Shown: positions 22,079 to 27,008 of the stretch, piece by piece | Numbering within the stretch: the first letter of the stretch is position 1 | Layout: every line of letters begins with the position of its first letter | NCBI GenBank assembly: GCA_020026035.1 | Contig: JAHHRC010000010.1 | Coordinates: forward strand, 1 to 27,008 | Reading direction: 5' to 3' | Length of the DNA stretch: 27,008 nt | DNA from: Erysipelotrichaceae bacterium | GTDB lineage: Bacteria; Bacillota_I; Bacilli_A; Erysipelotrichales; Erysipelotrichaceae | Made by a program: the position numbers and the translations under genes | The notes under the pieces: generated by a model | Database searches by the model: none | Seen by the model: only the letters and a program-made list of their open reading frames with translations | What the model was told of the DNA's origin: nothing

Positions 22079-24520
22079 TTACTCTCCTTTTCGTACAACA
22101 TAGTCTTCTTCTTCAATCACTCGTACAAGCTCATCCATGTTCACAGCATCCTTCATATACACATACACATTTCCACGTACATGATCGGCAATACAACGAC
22201 TCACACCAGTAACACCCATAACCGCATCACAAACAGACTTCTCACAATGACTACACATCATACCATCCACCTGTAACACAACTTCTTTTTCTTTTTCAAT
22301 TTCAATCAAAGACAAATCCATATCTTTACTCGTATACCGATATCGATCCACATCTAACTTAACACCATTCAACCGTAACGCATTACTTACAACCGTAACA
22401 CTCGATAAACTCATCGCAAGCGCGCCAACCATCGGTGACATCTTCCAAGCCGTAACCCCAGCTGCCAATGGAATACATACCACATTATAGAAGAATGCCC
22501 AGAACAAATTCTCATGAATATTAACAAGTGTAGCTTTACTCAAACGAATCGCTTTCACAACATCCATCAAGTCCGACTTCATCAACACAACCTTCGCCGC
22601 ATCCATCGCAATATCACTACCAGCACCAATCGCTACACCAATATCACTACTCGTTAACGCCAAGGCATCATTGATTCCATCCCCTACCATCATAACCTTA
22701 CCCTGCTTCTTAAGACACTCAACCACTTCCATCTTTTCAACCGGCAACACATCTGACACAACACAATCCACACCAGCCATCTTACCAATCGCTTCCGCAG
22801 TCACCTTTGTATCTCCCGTAAGCATAACAACCTTCTTACCCATCTTCTGAATACTTGCAATCGCATCACGGGCATCACTACGAATCGTGTCCGCAACCCC
22901 AATCACACCAATCACAACACCATCACAACTAAAATACAAAGCCGTCTTGCCGCTTAATGCGAGCTCTTTTCCAAACGCTACATACTTATCATCCACACTT
23001 GCAACATCCTCAATAAAGGAAAGTTTTCCACCATAACACGTCTTACCACCAACAACCCCCTTTACACCAGAGCCAACAAGCACCTCAAACAACGAACACT
23101 CCAACAACGTACGACCTTCACAATACTTCACAATCGCCTTCGCTAATGGATGTTCACTCTTCTTTTCTAACGCATAAGCAACATCCAACAACGAATCTTC
23201 CCCATACACATCCACGACTTCAACATTTCCACAGGTAATCGTACCGGTCTTATCAAACACCACAACATCCACTTTCGACGCATTTTCTAACGCCTCAGAT
23301 GTCTTAAACAACAACCCATTCTTCGCACCAACGCCATTTCCAACCATAATCGCAACTGGAGTAGCTAAACCTAAGGCACATGGACAAGAAATCACCAACA
23401 CCGAAATCCCTCTTGCTAAGGCAAACCCTACATCCATCCCCTTCATAAGCCACACAACAACCGTCAATAAGGCAATACTTACAACACATGGAACAAACAC
23501 TCCAGCTACACGATCGGCAATTCTTGCAATCGGTGCCTTCGTACTACTTGCTTGTTGTACAAGTTCAATCATCTTCGCAAGCGTCGTATCTTTACTAGCA
23601 CTCGTTACAACACACTCTAAATACCCAGACGTATTCATCGTTCCCGCAAACACTTCATCATTCGCACTCTTTTCAACCGGAATCGATTCCCCCGTCAAAC
23701 TCGACTCATCAACTGCACTACTACCCTTTACAACAACACCGTCCAAAGGAATACTACAACCAGCCTTCACAATAAAACGCTCACCAACCAACACATCCTC
23801 AACAAGCACTTGCACTTCTGCATCATCACGCAACACAACCGCCTTCTTAGGAGCTAAGTCCAATAACCCCCGTAATGCATCCGTTGTCTTACCCTTCGAT
23901 CTTGCCTCTAAAAGCTTACCAATCGTAATTAGCGTAGGAATCATGGCCGCTGATTCAAAATACAAATCATGGTACATATGCAGCAAATTACCACCAGCAG
24001 TCATCTTCATCAATACCACAAACGAATACGCAAAGCTTACAAAACTTCCCATCGCAACAAGCGTATCCATGTTCATTGCCTTGTGTAATACACCTTTAAA
24101 CCCATTCACAAAATACTTCTTATGAATCACTAACACCACAAAGCTTATCAGCATCTGTAAGATCCCTAAGCCAATATAATTCCCTTCTAAAAACCTAGGA
24201 ACCACAAACCCAAACATCGAATAGCCCATCGATAAATACATAAGTACAACTAAAAAACCAAGCGAATACCATAACCGCAGCTTCAAAGAAGACGAACCAT
24301 CGTCCAATACAACCGATTCAACTCCCTTAACCGATGCCTGATACCCCGCCTTTTCAACTGACGCAATTACCATCGCATCCTCAAATGACCCCTCTACTGC
24401 CATTTGATTCGTCAACAAGGAAACACTACACGAGGTAACCCCATCCACTTCCTTCACTGCCTTTTCAACCCGTGCAACACAAGCCGCACAACTCATTCCT
24501 CCAACAACAAACTGCTTCAT
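22079..24520 (-). CDS. copA: Copper-exporting P1B-type ATPase with N- and C-terminal HMA domains
   Basis: An 813-residue Cu(I) efflux pump. Order: N-terminal HMA (1-65, GMSCAAC with Cys11 and Cys14); membrane helices; actuator domain with TGES; the transport-site helix SCPCALGLATP (near 378); phosphorylation motif DKTGT (near 425); SEHPLAK; GDGIND (near 613); last two helices; then a second HMA from about residue 750 to the end with GMMCSHC. An HMA at the C terminus is unusual, since CopA pumps normally carry them all at the N terminus. GGAGG precedes the ATG, 12 bases after the csoR stop. The CPC motif and CsoR control favour copper or silver over zinc/cadmium. Confidence 0.96.
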   Translation of the reverse strand: MKQFVVGGMSCAACVARVEKAVKEVDGVTSCSVSLLTNQMAVEGSFEDAMVIASVEKAGYQASVKGVESVVLDDGSSSLKLRLWYSLGFLVVLMYLSMGYSMFGFVVPRFLEGNYIGLGILQMLISFVVLVIHKKYFVNGFKGVLHKAMNMDTLVAMGSFVSFAYSFVVLMKMTAGGNLLHMYHDLYFESAAMIPTLITIGKLLEARSKGKTTDALRGLLDLAPKKAVVLRDDAEVQVLVEDVLVGERFIVKAGCSIPLDGVVVKGSSAVDESSLTGESIPVEKSANDEVFAGTMNTSGYLECVVTSASKDTTLAKMIELVQQASSTKAPIARIADRVAGVFVPCVVSIALLTVVVWLMKGMDVGFALARGISVLVISCPCALGLATPVAIMVGNGVGAKNGLLFKTSEALENASKVDVVVFDKTGTITCGNVEVVDVYGEDSLLDVAYALEKKSEHPLAKAIVKYCEGRTLLECSLFEVLVGSGVKGVVGGKTCYGGKLSFIEDVASVDDKYVAFGKELALSGKTALYFSCDGVVIGVIGVADTIRSDARDAIASIQKMGKKVVMLTGDTKVTAEAIGKMAGVDCVVSDVLPVEKMEVVECLKKQGKVMMVGDGINDALALTSSDIGVAIGAGSDIAMDAAKVVLMKSDLMDVVKAIRLSKATLVNIHENLFWAFFYNVVCIPLAAGVTAWKMSPMVGALAMSLSSVTVVSNALRLNGVKLDVDRYRYTSKDMDLSLIEIEKEKEVVLQVDGMMCSHCEKSVCDAVMGVTGVSRCIADHVRGNVYVYMKDAVNMDELVRVIEEEDYVVRKGE

Positions 24521-24532
24521 AAAACCTCCAAA

Positions 24533-24829
24533 CTACTTCATCAACTTCTGTAACACAAACACAAGCTCATCAATCGATTGCTCATCTCCTTGTTTTAAAT
24601 CATTCACAACACAAGACTTCACATGTTCCTTCAGAAGTTCCTTATTAAAGCTATTCAACGCCGAATTCACCGCACTCACCTGTAACAAAATATCCGGGCA
24701 ATACGCATCCTCTTCCACCATTCTTTGAATTCCCCGAATCTGCCCTTCTGCCTTCTTCAACCGATTCAACAGCTTCTTCTTTTCACTCTCATCGCGAATC
24801 TTAACGCGCTTACAACAATCTTTTTCCAT
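24533..24829 (-). CDS. csoR: CsoR-family copper-sensing repressor
   Basis: A 98-residue all-helical DUF156 repressor. The Cu(I) ligand set is present: Cys44 (YCPDIL), His69 and Cys73 (EHVKSC). The N-terminal helix carries LLNRLKKAEGQIRGI, the family hallmark (short piece quoted), and an extra Cys-Cys at residues 5-6. The start is the ATG at 24829; a TTG two codons earlier overlaps the end of the -10 box. A perfect TATAAT ends 7 bases before the ATG, so the message probably begins at or within a base or two of the start codon, without a ribosome site. It heads the operon csoR-copA-copZ and should release the promoter when it binds Cu(I). Confidence 0.95.
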   Translation of the reverse strand: MEKDCCKRVKIRDESEKKKLLNRLKKAEGQIRGIQRMVEEDAYCPDILLQVSAVNSALNSFNKELLKEHVKSCVVNDLKQGDEQSIDELVFVLQKLMK

Positions 24830-24835
24830 ATACAA

Positions 24836-24863
24836 ATTATACCCCCCACCCGTATAATGTAAA
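24836..24863 (-). promoter_or_regulatory. Promoter and CsoR operator of the copper operon
   Basis: On the - strand TTTACA (24863 down to 24858), a 16-base spacer and TATAAT (24841 down to 24836). Overlaying it is a 23-base dyad: ATTATAC (24836-24842) and GTATAAT (24852-24858) flank a 9-base all-C centre broken by one A (a G tract on the - strand). CsoR operators are known as dyads with G/C tracts and flanking GTAT-like arms, so the repressor would cover the whole core promoter. Confidence 0.85.
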
Positions 24864-24866
24864 CAC

Positions 24867-24896
24867 CAAAAAAGCAGTCAGACCAAGTCCAACTGC
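24867..24896 (-). terminator. Terminator of the YeiH-family gene
   Basis: GCAGT (24874-24878) pairs with ACTGC (24892-24896), with an inner GAC/GTC pair set, followed on the - strand by six T residues. It ends 4 bases from the -35 box of the copper promoter. Confidence 0.83.
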
Positions 24897-24902
24897 CTCA
24901 TA

Positions 24903-25934
24903 TTACCAAATACCAAGTACTTTCTGTAACACCAAACTCACACAGGTAATCCCCACAAAACAAGCACCACCTAATAGAATTGGTTTACCACCTGTCTTAA
25001 CAAGCTTCACAATATCGGTATTCGTCCCAATCGCAGCCATCGCTAAGACAATAAAGAACTTACTCAATGTCTTAATCGGCGCAAACACCGCAGCACTTAC
25101 ACCATTCTTCAAGCAAACCGTCGTAATAATCGACGCCAATAAGAAATACAAAATAAAGAACGGGAAAATCTTTTTCAAATCAAACGTCGAAGCCCCATCC
25201 TTCTTCTGTTTCTTCGCTTGCATAATCGCTAACACCAACGTAATCGGAATAATCGCAAGCGTACGCGTCAACTTCACCGTAACCGCCTTATCCAATGTCG
25301 CACTTCCCAATAGGAACATACTATCCCAAGTCGAAGCCGCCGCCGTTACACTCGAAGTATCATTAATCGCCGTACCTGCAAAGATCCCAAACGCATCCCC
25401 ACTTGTTGTACTAAACCCAATCAACTTCGCAAATGTAGGAAACACCAAAGCCGCTAACACATTGTAGAAGAAAATAACCGAAATCGCTTGCGCAACCTCT
25501 TCTTCATCCGCCTCAATCACAGGCGCCGTAGCCGCAATCGCAGATCCTCCACAAATAGAAGACCCAACCCCAACAAGCGTTGCAATCTTTGTTGGAATAT
25601 GCATCACTTTCTTCAATACTGCCGCAATAATCAAAGACGTCGCAATGGTACAAACAATAATCGGCAAAGACTCTTTCCCGGTCTTCACAATGACACCTAG
25701 ATTCAAACCAAACCCAAGCAAAATAACCGCCCACTGCAAAATCTTCTTCGACGTAAACTTAATTCCCTTTTCAAACTTGCTACGATCTTTAAGCACCTGT
25801 GCTACAACCATTCCAAGCAAAATCGAAATCACCGCTCCCCCAACAATTGGAAACAGCTTCCCTAAATACCAAGAAGGAATCGCAATGCATAAACAAAGCA
25901 AAATCCCCCATCCTTTTTCTTTCACAAAATTCAT
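24903..25934 (-). CDS. YeiH/UPF0324-family putative sulfate exporter
   Basis: A 343-residue integral membrane protein with about ten hydrophobic segments. Family blocks are AVILLGFGLNLGVIVKTG, TLVGVGSSICGGSAIAATAPVI, and GTAINDTSSVTAAAS (short pieces quoted), all typical of YeiH. The start is the ATG at 25934 with GAGG upstream; an in-frame start further upstream would lie in the divergent promoter. Members are annotated as putative sulfate exporters, but the substrate is not firmly established. It is divergent from a LysR-type gene, the same arrangement as yeiH with its regulator yeiE in enterobacteria, so that neighbour probably controls it. Confidence 0.9.
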   Translation of the reverse strand: MNFVKEKGWGILLCLCIAIPSWYLGKLFPIVGGAVISILLGMVVAQVLKDRSKFEKGIKFTSKKILQWAVILLGFGLNLGVIVKTGKESLPIIVCTIATSLIIAAVLKKVMHIPTKIATLVGVGSSICGGSAIAATAPVIEADEEEVAQAISVIFFYNVLAALVFPTFAKLIGFSTTSGDAFGIFAGTAINDTSSVTAAASTWDSMFLLGSATLDKAVTVKLTRTLAIIPITLVLAIMQAKKQKKDGASTFDLKKIFPFFILYFLLASIITTVCLKNGVSAAVFAPIKTLSKFFIVLAMAAIGTNTDIVKLVKTGGKPILLGGACFVGITCVSLVLQKVLGIW

Positions 25935-25981
25935 AACTACCTCACTATCGCAAAAAGTGTACCACAAAACAAACAATAAAA

Positions 25982-26024
25982 ATAAATGATAGATATTTAT
26001 ACAACGATAAAAAATATTTATAAT
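25982..26024. promoter_or_regulatory. Divergent LysR/YeiH control region
   Basis: For the LysR gene, TTTATA (25996-26001), a 17-base spacer and TATAAT (26019-26024). ATAAAT (25982-25987) and ATTTAT (25995-26000) form an inverted repeat with a 7-base spacer, compatible with the T-N11-A pattern of LysR sites. ATATTTATA occurs twice, 21 bases apart (25993 and 26014), on the same helix face. Confidence 0.55.
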
Positions 26025-26048
26025 ACAAAAAAGAAAAGAGGCAAAACC

Positions 26049-26939
26049 ATGTTAGACTTTCGCATCCATACCTTCTTAGCCGTATGCAAATACAAAAACT
26101 ACACACAAGCCGCAAAACACCTACACATCACACAACCTGCAGTCTCGCAACAAATCAAATATCTTGAAACCCTCTACAACACCAAACTATTCCACTACCA
26201 AGGAAAAACGCTCACCTTAACACCAAACGGTGAAAAACTTTTCCACAAAGCAACCGCCCTCGTCACCGACGAAATCCAATTTCAAAAAGAACTCCTACGA
26301 CCACAAACCACAAACAAAACCTACAACCTCGGAGTAACCTATACGGTTGGTGAATACTTACTACCAAAACCACTCGCCACTTACCTAAACAACCACAACG
26401 ACATCCAAATCAACCTCACAATGAAAAACACCGCCACCTTACAACAAGACCTCCTCGATGGAAAGATCCAGTTCGCCATCATCGAAGGCACGATAAACAA
26501 CGACCTCTTCACTTCCCTAACCCTCACAAAAGAAAACTTCATCCCAATCGCATCTATCCACCACACATTCCAAACACCACTCCACCTTGCAAACCTCACA
26601 AACGAACACCTCATCCTTCGTGAACAAGGCTCCGGAACACGCGACATCTTAGAAAAAGCACTCGCCCTAAACAACCTCACACCAAACCACTTCCACAAAA
26701 CTTCCTATATCGGATCTATGCCAACCATCGTTGAACTTATCAAACAAAACTACGGCATCACTTTCCTTTACGAATCCGCAGTCAAACATGAACTACACAA
26801 AACCATTCAAACAATCCCACTCAATGACTTCAACATCAAACACGACATATCTTTTATTTACATCAAAGATTCCTCCAACAAAGACCTCTACAATTCCATC
26901 TTCAACGACTTAAAAGAGGCTCTAAAAACCACCAACTGA
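26049..26939 (+). CDS. LysR-family transcriptional regulator
   Basis: A 296-residue LysR regulator. The N-terminal winged helix-turn-helix (about 3-62) contains NYTQAAKHLHITQPAVSQQIKYLE (short pieces of a clear LysR motif), followed by a linker helix and the two-lobe periplasmic-binding-like effector domain (about 90-290). In that domain LREQGSGTRDILE near residue 200 is the anion-binding style turn seen in CysB/CysL/YeiE-like members, which fits a sulfur-oxyanion or similar effector. The start at 26049 has AGAGG 7 bases upstream. It is divergent from a YeiH-family exporter, its likely target. Codon content is strongly A/C-biased, like the other + strand genes here. Confidence 0.93.
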   Translation: MLDFRIHTFLAVCKYKNYTQAAKHLHITQPAVSQQIKYLETLYNTKLFHYQGKTLTLTPNGEKLFHKATALVTDEIQFQKELLRPQTTNKTYNLGVTYTVGEYLLPKPLATYLNNHNDIQINLTMKNTATLQQDLLDGKIQFAIIEGTINNDLFTSLTLTKENFIPIASIHHTFQTPLHLANLTNEHLILREQGSGTRDILEKALALNNLTPNHFHKTSYIGSMPTIVELIKQNYGITFLYESAVKHELHKTIQTIPLNDFNIKHDISFIYIKDSSNKDLYNSIFNDLKEALKTTN

Positions 26940-26983
26940 CAAAAGAAACAAGCACAAGTACCCCATAAGCATATTTTTATAGA

Positions 26984-27006
26984 AATTGCAACAAAAACTT
27001 GCAATT
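26984..27006. repeat. Inverted repeat at the window edge
   Basis: AATTGCAA (26984-26991) and TTGCAATT (26999-27006) form a perfect 8-base inverted repeat with a 7-base spacer. It could be an operator or the stem of a terminator whose T run lies beyond the window; the sequence ends 2 bases later. Confidence 0.55.
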
Positions 27007-27008
27007 CA

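Noticed and set aside
1..27008. Prophage, insertion sequence or defence island
   Set aside because: No transposase, integrase, phage or restriction/toxin genes and no flanking direct repeats were seen.

Overview
This window is chromosomal sequence from a low-GC Gram-positive bacterium (Firmicutes). The gene content (T-box trpS, ferritin, NADP-type glutamate dehydrogenase, paired short ChrA proteins, a sortase-anchored surface protein) would suit an Erysipelotrichia-like gut or oral anaerobe, but that placement is a guess. The + strand is strikingly rich in A and C and poor in G along the whole window, whichever strand the genes lie on. It therefore looks like the lagging strand; + strand proteins are rich in Thr, Asn, His and Gln, and - strand proteins in Val, Gly, Met and Cys.

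Left part (1-4330): two tandem tRNA-Lys(CTT) genes (the first cut by the window edge), then a tightly packed - strand zinc operon read from right to left: fur/zur-type regulator, a small Cys/His membrane protein, znuA with a long His-rich loop, znuC, znuB, and a YcgQ-C-terminus-like anchored protein with a CPFC motif. Neighbouring genes overlap by 1-20 bases except before znuA, where there is a 53-base gap. A palindrome lies just upstream of the regulator.

Centre-left (4331-11021): mostly + strand housekeeping genes: a TVP38/DedA-like membrane protein, an M18 aminopeptidase, trpS under a clear tryptophan T-box, a CPA2-type cation/proton antiporter behind what I read as a fluoride riboswitch with an overlapping terminator, and gdhA. 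A convergent ferritin gene closes the region.

Centre (11122-19699): a 1247-residue surface protein (signal peptide, BspA-like leucine-rich repeats, about six SHIRT-like modules, an Ig-like domain, a PKTSD sorting signal) is divergent from an orphan LytTR response regulator. Their shared 283-base intergenic region holds three inverted repeats. Then come an operon of two half-size ChrA transporters plus a TetR regulator, tRNA-Gln(TTG), a small GNAT protein, a short-chain dehydrogenase and a second TetR regulator.

Right part (20017-27008): nickel-insertion genes hypB-hypB-hypA with two tandem hypB copies; a copper operon csoR-copA-copZ with a textbook-looking promoter/operator and probably a leaderless csoR mRNA; and a YeiH-family exporter divergent from a LysR regulator. 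Metal handling (Zn, Fe, Ni, Cu, possibly chromate) and toxic-anion handling (possibly fluoride) dominate the window. Many genes are separated only by a hairpin terminator directly abutting the next promoter.
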